From positions 2,418,001-2,482,000 of the forward strand of contig JASJZH010000003.1 of assembly GCA_037178975.1 (NCBI GenBank): a DNA stretch of 64,000 nucleotides. The letters run 5' to 3'. The position numbers and the translations under genes were made by a program. The notes beneath the pieces are model-generated. The model ran no database searches. It was not told the origin of the DNA and saw nothing but the letters and a program-made list of their open reading frames with translations. Below, in pieces: positions 24,754-35,038 of this stretch (positions are counted from its first letter, which is position 1; every line of letters starts with the position of its first letter). This DNA is from Oscheius tipulae (Eukaryota; Nematoda; Chromadorea; Rhabditida; Rhabditidae).

Positions 24754-27700
24754 CTAGGCGAAGGCCGTGAATTCGTTGTTGAGAAAGCGGGCCGAATCGA
24801 CGGACTCGAGCCAGAGATTGTAGGATTCGATAAGCTGATCGAACTGGAAAATTACCATTTTCAGGCTATCTAATGCCGAAAACCAACCGTACAGTCGGCC
24901 GCGAAAGACTGAATGAGGCCGATGAGATCTTCCACTATGTAAATGTGCTCCTCCGTTAATTTACCATCCTTAAATGCTTGTTTTTATGAAAAAAAGAGGA
25001 GAACACCTTGAAAATATGTGTAAGACAATCCCTCTGCAGACGGCTGACCTCTTCTACGTGACTGGCCTTCGAGAGCCGGTCGGAGAAGAGTCGAAGGGCG
25101 CCGCGGACCGCATTAAAGAGCTGTAGGCGAAACTTCATCAGATACTGGGACATCTGATTGAGAAGCTGCAGTGGCTGACGCAAAGCCGCATCCTGTATTC
25201 CAATTCGCATCCCTGTCCTGCCGAGTTCGGATTTTCTGAAAACAATTTGCTGTTATATGTCTCGTCCATTCTTTTCACGTCCGATCAGAGGTTTGACATG
25301 ATTTTTGCCCCATAGCTCAGCCGGTAAGAGCTCTCATTATGCAACAAAAGGTGCCGGGTTCAAACTCCACTCGGGGCAAAAAGTGTTTACTTTAATTCTA
25401 AACAGTCTAAAAGTTATGCAGGCCACTTGTTGGCTAAGAATTCGTTATTTGCTACGCCAGACTGACGGTCATTCTCTACCAACTTTATTTGAAAGTCAAC
25501 CGATTCACACGTGAGCTAGGAAGACACTGCTTTTCGTAAGGTGTTATATTTAGACACAAAGCTCATCTTCTTGCGGTAGTTTCAAAAATTTCTCCAGGTT
25601 TTTACAATAACAAACATAACTTACTTTTCATCCAGAGTGATAGCCGCCAACATGATTCTCATTTGAAGGCGGAAAATGAGGCTGTAGGTGTAGATCAAAT
25701 CGGGCGTCATGACGCGTTCCAGCCCTTCTGGCATCGTTACGCTGATTGTCAGACGATCCGCCAGTGTTGGCTGAAACTATTTATATCCTTGAAAGGATAA
25801 AAGAGGTGCCTGTGACTCTGAGCGAGTCTTCATAGAGGATCTGCTCTGTGAAATGTACTGGCAGCGGATCAGGGCGTCGAAAATGTTCGAGCGATCTTTG
25901 GAGAATCTGTGAGCCTTGTTTTGCGAGAAAAACTAAAGCTAGGAACCTGAAATTGGACATGAGAGGAAAGTAGCCGATGTCGTGATGAAGGGTCTGATGG
26001 GTCAGCGATTTCAGAACTCCGTCCGCCACTTCGTTGTACATTCGATCCGGCAGATCTTTGGCGACGAGAGCGCTGGAAATTCTCGTCAGCCAGGGACTGT
26101 TCAACATCGTAGTAAAGAAGCATCTGAATATGTTTTTTTTTTAGGAACAGACACAATGAAACATACTGCAAGAATTCATCCAATCGACCCTCGTTTCTCA
26201 TCTGCTTTAGAACGACGGCCGAGAGCTCTGAGGTCAGACCGCTGATCTTCTGGATGAAACGGGACGGGTTCTCCAGGCTTGACCACTCGCTCAGACTGCC
26301 TAAACCGTGATTTTTTAATTGTCCGCTCGTGTGGGAAATAGAAACCAATCCTTTGCGCTCCCGATATCCCTTATAGCGAGCGCATCTTCTGATGACCAGA
26401 TTTCCTTGCTCGCGAGGTGCCGATTTGAGGACGAATACGACTTGATCTCGTAGATCTCGATCTAGAGATCCGAACACCATCCGTCTTCGCCTGTCTGTCT
26501 GTGCTATCTGTGTCAGTATGTTCTACCGTGGCATACAATAAACAAATACAAGAGACACGACCCGGGTTCAATCTCCTTAGATGACAAATTTCTTGAACAA
26601 GCTGCTTTGAGAAGAAAAAGACATGGGAAAGGGTCCGAGGGTGAGTAATTCCCCAACGAGAAGATTGCCAACCTTTTTTCATGAAAAATGGGTGAAAAGC
26701 TCACTTTGAATGGAAGAATTGGTGTTCTGTCCGCACTGGAAGATGGATGTCATGTAGGAACGAATGAGTTTGGGACAGAGCTCTGGGACGAGAAGATATC
26801 CGCTTTCAGCCTTACCATTTTCTCTGGAAACACATCAAATTTGACTAAAATGAACTGGACAAACTTGAGCAGGAGCTCGACATCGACCGACTTGATCCCC
26901 TTGGTCGGCCAAACGAAAAATTCGCGATTGGCATCCTCGAGCTGTCCGTAGCTGATCCACGTGCCGGCAATTTCAAAGAAAATCTTCCAGGCTTCCTTAA
27001 CCAGTAGCTGCAGTTCTTGCCGGTCCCGAACCGCCTTCTGGTACTTGTCCTCCAGAAGATCGATTATTTCCCCACCGCACAGGTTTTTCTGCATTTTTTG
27101 ACTGATTTCTATTAAGGACAATCCTATACCTCGTAAATAGCACTGACGATATCGGCGTAGCAGTGAAGAGTGGACTTAATGGCTCCGGTCATGCGTGAGA
27201 GTCCGTTCAGCCCGTACTCCGAATCGTGGAAGCCCTCGTCGGCACTGCCCTGTCGCTGGACAAAACTCTCCATCAGAATCGGATTCAGCAGATCGTCCAC
27301 CCGGTGAGCAATCTTCGAGACGATGACTCTGGCAATACGGGAACGTAGAAGATTAGAGCGGATTTCTGAAAAATCCAGTAGAAAAGGGAAAGAGGAGCCT
27401 GTACCATGACCCTGGACCCGAATCGTGTATAGATCCGTCACAATGTCTAGGTAGCGATCAATTGTGGATCTGAAACATTTGTGGAAAGTTAGAAAAGGAG
27501 TCTACCTTATGTAAGGATCAAAGGACGGGTTCGCTGTCAAATTCTGTGGGCGATTATTCTGCGGATTGAACTGTATACGAATGTTTTCCGATTGATAGCC
27601 CTGAAAAGATCCGGTTCGAGGAAGAGAAAGGATTCTTACGCAAAGAAGCATTCGTATTTCGTCTTCGCAAATGAGCTCCATCTCTTCCGGCATAACATCG

Positions 27701-27914
27701 TCGAACGCGTTGAACTGAATCTCATATTTTTGTTTATGAGGCAAAGGTAACTTACAGTCGACTCCAGCGGTCGGTAGAAATATGTTGGGGCTTCTTCTCC
27801 TTGCAGAAGAAGAGAGAAATGTTGCTCTGGAGATATCGTCAGTTTTAGCGAAAACAGACGTGACTTACTTGGCGCTGTCATGAGCTCCTCTCGAACTTCT
27901 CGCCATGTTCTCAT
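24754..27914 (-). CDS. Gamma-tubulin complex component (GCP family)
   Basis: Fourteen exons: 27914-27869, 27826-27756, 27714-27640, 27600-27506, 27469-27405, 27365-27130, 27088-26816, 26735-26705, 26299-26167, 26123-25817, 25770-25625, 25235-25007, 24968-24888 and 24843-24754. All phases agree and give 625 residues. Family signatures: WISYGQLEDANREFFV at about residue 240-255, matching the conserved GCP I-x3-G-x-L-x-D-x3-EFF motif; RFLALVFLAKQGSQILQRSLEHF (gamma-tubulin-binding helices) in exon 10; and the C-terminal VEEVSRLQRDCLTHIF with GKLTEEHIYIVEDLIGLI, the classic end of Spc97/Spc98 proteins. It is expected to sit in the small gamma-tubulin complex that nucleates microtubules at centrosomes. 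Its short length favours the GCP2/GCP3 type found in nematodes; which of the two is not resolved. The 31-base exon 8 is the least certain part. Confidence 0.9.
25306..25377 (+). pseudogene. tRNA-like relic inside a gamma-tubulin complex gene intron
   Basis: GCCCCATAGCTCAGCCGGTAAGAGC, then GCCGGGTTCAAACTCC and CTCGGGGC. Five base pairs of an acceptor stem (GCCCC/GGGGC) survive. The anticodon arm is broken (CTCATTATGCAACAAAAGG has no stem). Antisense to the host gene, within the intron 25236-25624. Confidence 0.6.
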
Positions 27915-28733
27915 TTTCGGATCACTCTTTTATCTGAAAAACATAGATTTAGCAAGCACATGACGAGAGAAATGAAAAAATTAGAAGGAAAGTCGACAAC
28001 AGTCAGTTTTCAAGGCGTGTGTACGCAAAATTGCGTGGGAGCAGAAAGCAGGTTGCGTACGTTGACAAATCTTCGCAAAGACAGTTATGGCTTTCCAAAT
28101 ATGTACATTTTCTTCCCTTTCTTCATTGTGTCCAGGTTTTTCACGCTCTTTGAGTGGCTTAGTCCTTTCTAGGCGTTGTAAGTTGCCTATATAAACGTGT
28201 AACTTCCACGGTAACTAGCTTGTTTGCAAGCCTAAACTTGCATCCTAAAAAAACAATTTTTACGCTCCAATTATCAGAGAAGCTGCCTTCTCATTCTTTT
28301 GTTCACTGTCTCATTGCCTTTTTCCGGAAAGCTGATAAGCCTTGGGACCAAGAACCCCTGCCAGCTGCCCAATTCGAAACTCGGCCCCTTTCGAAACATT
28401 CCGTCTCTGTTCCTCGTACCTTTAGCTCGTACGCTAATTTGCATGCAAAAAAAGGTCCTGTTATCTTCGATCCCCTTCATTTATTCAGCATCTTTTGCTC
28501 CTGCTCACGGTCTTTCCGAATATTGATCCTGGTCACGCGCTTCTCCGCGGTAGATCCTGTTCAAAACAAGGCAGCTTGTTTTCGCGTTTCTTCTAATGTT
28601 TTCAGTAAACAAATCAATATTTGAGGATTCTTTCATGTTCATCGTACTATAAACCCTCTGAGAATCTTCCATCTGCGTAGTGTGTTTCCTTTCGTTTCTC
28701 CAAGTCCATAATTACGCACTTTTCTTTCAGCAA
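27915..28733. promoter_or_regulatory. Shared upstream region of two divergent genes
   Basis: The 819 bases separate the start codon of the gamma-tubulin complex gene (minus) from that of nxf-1 (plus). Both start codons follow splice acceptors, at 27923-27933 on minus and 28726-28730 on plus. A short 5' untranslated exon or a spliced leader is therefore likely on each side. No TATA box or other defined element could be pinned down. Confidence 0.4.
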
Positions 28734-31700
28734 ATGACTCAATATCGTTCAAATCGGGGTCGTGGAGGTGGCGGCGGCAATATTCGCAAAGGAGCCAAAG
28801 ACCTCTCGAAGAACAGATTCGCCGCCTTCGATGCCGACATTCTTAGTAACTACGACGATGTCGAGGACGAACCTCTTCGTAAGCTTGCCTCTTTCTTCAC
28901 AGAAATGAATAACTTTTCAGCTGTTCCTCGCAACAGACCACGTGTGGAGCGCGATATACGCAACCGGCCCGGACCAGGCATCAGTATGCGCGGAACGGGC
29001 AACGGGTCTCTGACAAGCGTCGGTCGGATCCGTAATGATCGGACCCAATTTCTCAGCGCAGGCGGCAAAAATGCCGAAATTGTCAACAAAGTGAAGGTAA
29101 GTCTGTATTTTTTATTGCCGAGACAACGGATCGCATCATTTTAATTCGGGACTGTAAATTTTAATGCTTTCGGTCAGGGGAGCGAATCGTGGACTCTTCT
29201 GAACGTCCACTCGAATTACTTATTAGTGAAGAAGAAACAACTTGTCATGGACGGGATCGAACCTGACCTATTTTAGGTTTTCTTTCCCACTGCGCTAGAT
29301 GCACGCCACTTTAATTTAGATATTGCGCCTATGGTACTCGTTTTGACACTTAAAACCTCCAGGTCCCCTTTGGCCGAAGATACGGCGAGCGCTGGATCAT
29401 CAAGCAGCTGAACAACCAGGATATCGACAACTTCAAGCCAATTCTCATGAGCACAACAGCACGTGGAGACATCGAGTTCTATCTCAAGGTATTCGCTTTC
29501 TTTGTCATTTCTAGGTCAATATTTACAGGACAACGATGCGGCTGAAGCCGTAAAGGCCATCAGCAAACGTATTATTCATCAGAAGACGTCAGATCGAGTC
29601 TTGTTCACGACAAGCAGATGTCCGGCTCCGTGGACGCGTCTCAGCAAGGATGATGTCGATCTCATCAATGTTGGTTTCTTTTTTTCTGTTATCTAGTTCA
29701 AAATTTGCAGAAAGCAGTCGACAGTAGGTACAAGGCAGACAGCCGTGCCATTGATCTCTCCGAGTTCTTCTTGGACCCTGTCTTTACAGCCAACAATGCC
29801 CATATGCTCTTGAGCAAAAACAATGTAATGCTGGCCGTCCTGGATCGGATTGACGAGAAATTCGGCAGTATCACAGCCTTGAGTCTGAAGGTGGGATATT
29901 TTTTTCCATGCCCTATTCTTCTCAAAATAGTTTGTCACCCACGGAAATCAAGCCACTAGCTGTTTCGCTAAAACATTGATTTACTGTAACTTTGTTTGAA
30001 AACCGGGGAACCCCCTGATTGCATTCATTAAGTTCGAAAATCGCGGTTGACCTCGGACCGTATCGAACACTGGCCCCTCTCTAAAAGTTTCCAATTCCCT
30101 CTTTCAGGGCAACAGATTACGGCACCTGGATTTTGCTGCCATGCTCGTCTACATCACCAAATTCGTCGTCGTCCTCGATCTTTCGGATAACATGGTAGGC
30201 CAATTTTTGAAGTGGCTAATAACAAGAAATCCAGATTGAGAACTTCGAGGAGCTAAAGAAGTTGGCCGGTCTGCCAGTCAAGATGTTTTTCTTCGAGGGG
30301 AACCCGGTCTGCGAGCAACTGACCCGCAGCAGTGACTATCTAAAGTATTTTATGCAGCTAAGCCCCTCTATTTTTTATGTAATCAATGCACTAGTTAGTG
30401 CACAACTAGCAGGTATCTTAACCCGAATTAAAACTTTGCAGTGCCGTTCAACAAGTATTCCCGAAGGTCATCAAACTGGTCAGTTTTCCCATTATCGTTA
30501 CTCAAAATGAGTGAAATCCCTTTCAGGATGGACAAGATGTGCCGCCAGCTGCCAATCAGAACATCAACGACGACGAGGATGAGCAAACCAATGAAATTCC
30601 TCCTAGAGTAAGAACTTTTTTGTAGCTTGTAATGAAAAATCCCACATTTTAGCCAGGATTTTACGCGGACAACGACAAAATCCGTCAGGTTGTCGAGGAT
30701 TTTGTTCTCGCATACATCTCCGAATACGACGGTGTGAACGGACAGGCCACGCGACAACAGCTCATACCAGCCTACGATGCCACCAATGTTAGTTTTTGTC
30801 TTAAGTCGTCCCTCAAGCGCTTGTTTTTCTCTGAATCCAAGTAGTTCGAAGAAAAAATTGGCATTTCTCATGGCTCAAAACTTTGGTCTCATGAGGAAAC
30901 TGCTTCAAAAGATTTATTGTATCATCTTTCGCTTGCCGAAAAACATCAAAAACGGGGATTCGGTCTCTTTTATTCATAGTTACCGCTGAGCTATTTATGA
31001 TTTTTGTTTTTTCTCCGAAGTTTACACGCCAAAGCTAAGTGGGGAATCGGCATACGTTCGCTTTAATTGGTACTAATTTCATATCTTTTCAGTCAACCTT
31101 CACACTGACCATCGAGAATCTTGGAGACAGCGAGCATGTCCGGTACAAAAACAGGTATTTTGAATCTTGACTTTTGCCCAAGCTCTTCATTTTAGTGACA
31201 ACTACGCGAATCTGATCCGCGCCTCGCACAACATATTACAGGAGGCCAAATGGGAGCGGTACAGATCCAACAGGACGTTTAAAGGTATTTTTTAGGCCAT
31301 TATGTTCTCAAAAAATGATCCTAGGAGCCATTCAAATCGTGGCCCAGCTGGCCAAGATGCCGATAACGAACCACTTCAAAGAGAGCTTCGTTGTCGATGT
31401 GCATCTCGTCACCCCGACTCTGCTCGGATTCACTCTCCAGGGACTCTTTGAGGAGGGTCCCTTCGCTGCAGGACAGGACGTCCCCGTCTTGAACTACTTC
31501 TCTCGCTCATTTTATGTATCTCCACGCGGCGAGGAGTGAGTACTCTTAATTTTTTTGACCCAAATCCATATTTAGGTCCGTGGCGGTCGTCTCAGACATG
31601 CTCTACATTAGTGCCATCACAACTGATCGAATGGCTCGCTATAAAATGCTCATCAACAAGGTATTTTTGTAGTCTTACACCCTTAAATCAGAAATTAAGT

Positions 31701-32277
31701 GCATATCCAATGGTACAGCCCAGCCCAATCCGATGCCCGGAACAGTAGCCCCACCCCAACAACAGCAGGAAAATCAGGAGCCATCGGACGATATTAAACG
31801 GCAGATGGTCGAGCAGTTCTCTCAGTGGGTTTTGTCTACTTTTTGGGGAGAAGCGGAGTTTTCCAAATTCAATATTCTTATTAGCATTGAAGTAGCATTG
31901 GAGCTGTGAACTGTACATAAATATGGAACAGTAGTGAATTTGAATGACAAGAACTCTGAAAACTTAGACGAGCATCCAACTTATGTTGCACAAAACTCCA
32001 GTCCAAAACGCTAACCATTAGCCATGAGCGCGAGACGGCTCTCAGACTCAAACAGGGTACCATCGATCTTTCCTACATGCAAGACCAACAAAACTTCTCC
32101 ATTTCAGAACGAGTGGAATGATTGCCGAGTGGAGCACTAAATGTCTTGTGGAATTCAACTGGAACTATGAGGTACCTTTTTCCTTAATCCCCTTAAAAAG
32201 TTGCTCAGAAAGCCGGCGAAGCCTTCATGTCGATGCGTGCCACGATTCCAGCCGAGGCCTTCGCTGTTCGTCCCTAA
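28734..32277 (+). CDS. nxf-1: Nuclear RNA export factor NXF1/TAP
   Basis: Seventeen exons: 28734-28878, 28921-29096, 29363-29488, 29529-29669, 29711-29890, 30108-30194, 30235-30344, 30442-30478, 30527-30607, 30653-30787, 31093-31154, 31196-31284, 31325-31535, 31576-31660, 31700-31824, 32108-32171 and 32209-32277. They give 640 residues in consistent phase. Order of domains: a Gly/Arg-rich RNA-binding N-terminus (GRGGGGGN); an RNP-like fold from about 107 (WIIKQLNNQDIDNF); leucine-rich repeats at about 200-320 (LSLKGNRLRHLDFAAM, VVLDLSDNMIENF); an NTF2-like domain at about 361-555 that would pair with NXT1/p15 (FVLAYISEYDG, FVVDVHLVTP, FSRSFYV); and a C-terminal UBA-like TAP-C domain at 585-640 (QFSQTSGMIAEWSTKCL) that binds FG nucleoporins. 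It is the main bulk-mRNA exporter in animals. Exon 15 uses an unusual TTAAG acceptor. Introns 2 and 5 contain tRNA-like repeats. Confidence 0.96.
29244..29307 (-). pseudogene. tRNA-like relic in nxf-1 intron 2
   Basis: On minus: CATCTAGCGCAGTGGGAAAG (A box), an anticodon-arm-like hairpin ACCTA-AAA-TAGGT, and CAGGTTCGATCCCG (B box). Acceptor ends are not complementary. Antisense to the host gene. Confidence 0.6.
29930..30085 (-). repeat. Double tRNA-like repeat, shortened copy in nxf-1 intron 5
   Basis: GTCACCCACGG and CTGTTTCGCTAAAA match the start of the copy at 61150-61235. GACCTCGGACCGTATCGAAC matches its second block (61455, 63067). The first tRNA-like head has lost its centre. Same orientation relative to the host gene as the other copies. 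Confidence 0.5.
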
Positions 32278-34165
32278 ATCATCACATTCTTCTTCTTCGA
32301 CTCGTCAAAACTTCTTCATACCTCCTTCCCGCGTGAGATTTTTTTCTCCCATTCTCCGTAGTTTTTGTTGTATTCGCATATAAACTGGTATTTTGATCAT
32401 ATTGTGCCACGGGCTAGAGGGCTATCACAAAAAAAGCTCTAAAATGGTAAACTGGCCATATTTTTGCACAGTCTAAATTGGTGAATCTCGAAAAGTTCGG
32501 TTCTGTTAGGAAAACTCCCCGATTCATTATTCCCCTCTCGGTCTCTGGCAACTTCGTATCCGCTCGCGCGGATTTGCCATTTCTTCATCTGCATCATTCT
32601 TTCTCGTCTACTCAGCCGCAGCATCTACGGCTCCCGACAGTTCACTCATATACTGTCCCCCTATGAGACCTCCCCTATCCCACCCCCTTGCCGAAGCAGG
32701 ACCAGCTCGTAGAGTGGAGCCACATTTTCTTTAAAAAATTACTGAAAAACAGGCCAGTTCCCCATTAGAAAAGATGCCGTCTCTAGCACGTGTTTGACCT
32801 CTATAATCATTCGTTGCTCTATCACTCTCTCTGTCCCCCATTTTTCACTGTGGAGGATCTTTCTTTGATAATGAAATGCTTATTTTATCTTCGTTTGTCG
32901 TATTGCTCGGTTTGCACCCACTAACATTCTCACTCACCAGAAGCACGAAAAAAGACGTGAATCCATTAACTGGCTGACGTGAACTGCCATTATGTTCCTC
33001 CCGGACGCGCGGAAAAAAACGGTCTGTGATGTGGCAGAGATAGGTGCCATTTATTCTCAACGACCATCGACAGTACCTGCCTTTCCAGCCAATTTTGTGG
33101 CTAGATTCGCGGTTTTTTGTTGGTGTTGTGCGAAAGTGGAAAGCTCCTGTTTTTGAGACAAATCGTTGCCTAATATTCGTGCTTTTATCTGAAGAAATGC
33201 GTGTTATCTAACATCATTTTGAGAGGAGCCGTCTCTGTCCTCTTTCAGCTTCGAATTCCGCCGTTTTCGCTGCCTAAACATGAGAGTATTCTTCGAAAGA
33301 CGAGACATTTGGTAGATTTCATTTCGTTTCATTAAACTTCTCTTTCTTTACACTCACTTCAGTGTATAGGCTGGTAGAAATTGATTCATTAATTAATAAA
33401 TTTAATTTAGATACTTTTTTTGCTATGTCAAAAGCAGTTGAAAACCCATGAAAAACATGGTCGCTCCACTTGCGCGTGTAACTGTTGGAAGAGACTGGTG
33501 GAAACATCCTTCGAGCCTAATTAGGATAAGAGAGTCTTTCTCCCAGATCGTTCTTTAGCTTTGAATAAATCCTCGGTTTCTAGAATTCCTGGGTCAGAAA
33601 ATTACTTCAGACGTTAACTCAGTGATTCGGAAAAAAAATGAAGACTCGTTTTCATCTTTTCTTCTCAATCCTTTGCTTTGAAATCGTCGATCTTTGAAAT
33701 TATCTAACGCCTATAGACTCCAGCTTTGCAATAGGGAGTTGTCACTATTGAACCACCCCTGTTGTGAAATGGGTCGAGTAGTAGTTTATTCCAATTTGTG
33801 CAATCGTTGTGCACTCCATAACTACTCTTCAGTGTATCATTTCTATCAACAACATCTCTCGGTTTCATTCGTTCCCTTTCCACAGTTTGCCAATATGTTT
33901 GAGTGTGAACAGAAAAAAAAATCGATCAGTATAAACTCGTATTCTAGATCAACATCTCCCCTCCTTCAATGAAAATCGTTCTAAATTGGAGATTGTTTGT
34001 TTCAGTCACAGGCCAGCCTCTTTCGTCACCCAGCTCAATTTATGCGGTTCTGAATTAGAAGCGTCGGCCAGAGCATCTCATTACAGCGTGACAGATGACC
34101 TATTCTCTATTTTTGTTCGATTTGTAAAGTCAATAGTCCCTTTCTCATTTCCAGAAGATCCCACA
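32278..34165 (+). other. Intergenic between nxf-1 and taf-10
   Basis: Nearly 1.9 kb without a supportable exon. It should hold the nxf-1 3' UTR and the taf-10 5' region; a CCAG acceptor lies 11 bases before the taf-10 ATG. T-rich patches, no structured RNA recognised. Confidence 0.45.
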
Positions 34166-34946
34166 ATGTCTTTCAATCAGCGTCCAACGCTCAAGGAGGA
34201 GAAGCCGTTCATCGGAGGTCCGCACGAGCAGCAGAACTACTTGCAGAATCGTCTCGCGAGCCAGCTTGTTACCCCGAATGCTCGAGTAAGTCCTTGTTGT
34301 TCAAATCTTCTAACAAAATCAAGTTCAGCACCATCATCAGCCATCCGCCACAGAATTCGGAGAGGCCTTTATGAAGCAGCTGGCCAACTTCGAGACGGTG
34401 ATTCCGGCGGAAGTTACACAGTACTACATGCGTAATAGCGGCATTCAGGCAGATCCCCTCCTCACGAAGTAAGCTTGTTCCTGATCCATCCAATTTTTCA
34501 CATCACGAACATCCGAAGTCTTCATGTTGATTAAAACAAGAGGACGTTTTACCACAAAAACTCAATAGGGTACTGTAGAGCTTTTTTTGACCAACTGAAG
34601 TTACACCGCTACTAGATGTCATAAAAGCTTTGACAATTTCTAACACTCGCTACACTTTTTCTTCCAGTATGGAACATTTTTTTTAGCACAAGATCAATCA
34701 AAATTCATTAACTTTCAGGCTGATCTCGGTCGCTACGCAGAAGTTCATCTCGGACATCCTTCTCGACGCCCGTGAGCTGGTACTTTTCACTTTTTTCTAA
34801 ACTAAAAAAACGATTTCGAGGCTAAACTGAAGCAGACACCTGCTCAATGTCGGACCAATGAGCGTCTCAGTCTGACTCCGGAACTTCTCGACCATGCTCT
34901 CAGCGAACGCGGAATCCAGATACTTCGTTCTCCATACAACCACTAA
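34166..34946 (+). CDS. taf-10: TFIID/SAGA subunit TAF10
   Basis: Exons 34166-34285, 34329-34468, 34719-34779 and 34821-34946 give 148 residues. From about residue 55 the protein follows TAF10 closely: FETVIPAEVTQYYMRNSGIQ, then LISVATQKFISDILLDAREL, then LSLTPELLDHALSERGI, the last corresponding to the TMEDL-x-PALSEYGI stretch of the histone fold. The ~45-residue N-terminus is polar and not conserved. TAF10 pairs by histone fold with TAF3/TAF8 in TFIID and SPT7-like subunits in SAGA, in the nucleus. The third intron uses a TTCGAG acceptor, weaker than its neighbours. AATAAA lies 80 bases past the stop. Confidence 0.94.
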
Positions 34947-35025
34947 ATTTCCTTCCGATCCTTAGGAATTGCCAGTAGACACGCCTTCTTGATCTCTCCC
35001 CGTTTTAACTCTTCCCGGTTCCACT

Positions 35026-35031
35026 AATAAA
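35026..35031 (+). terminator. taf-10: Polyadenylation signal of taf-10
   Basis: AATAAA ends only 8 bases before the last base of the convergent receptor-like gene's stop codon (35039). Cleavage 10-30 bases downstream would put the taf-10 mRNA end inside that gene's last coding exon. Confidence 0.7.
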
Positions 35032-35038
35032 GATGTAT

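Noticed and set aside
24320-25377. tRNA-like sequences considered as real tRNA genes
   Set aside because: Acceptor and anticodon stems do not form; only the internal promoter boxes are preserved.
31957-32057. Possible extra nxf-1 exon in intron 15
   Set aside because: It is open in frame, but direct joining of 31824 to 32108 gives the conserved QFSQTSGM of the TAP-C domain, so the stretch is intron.
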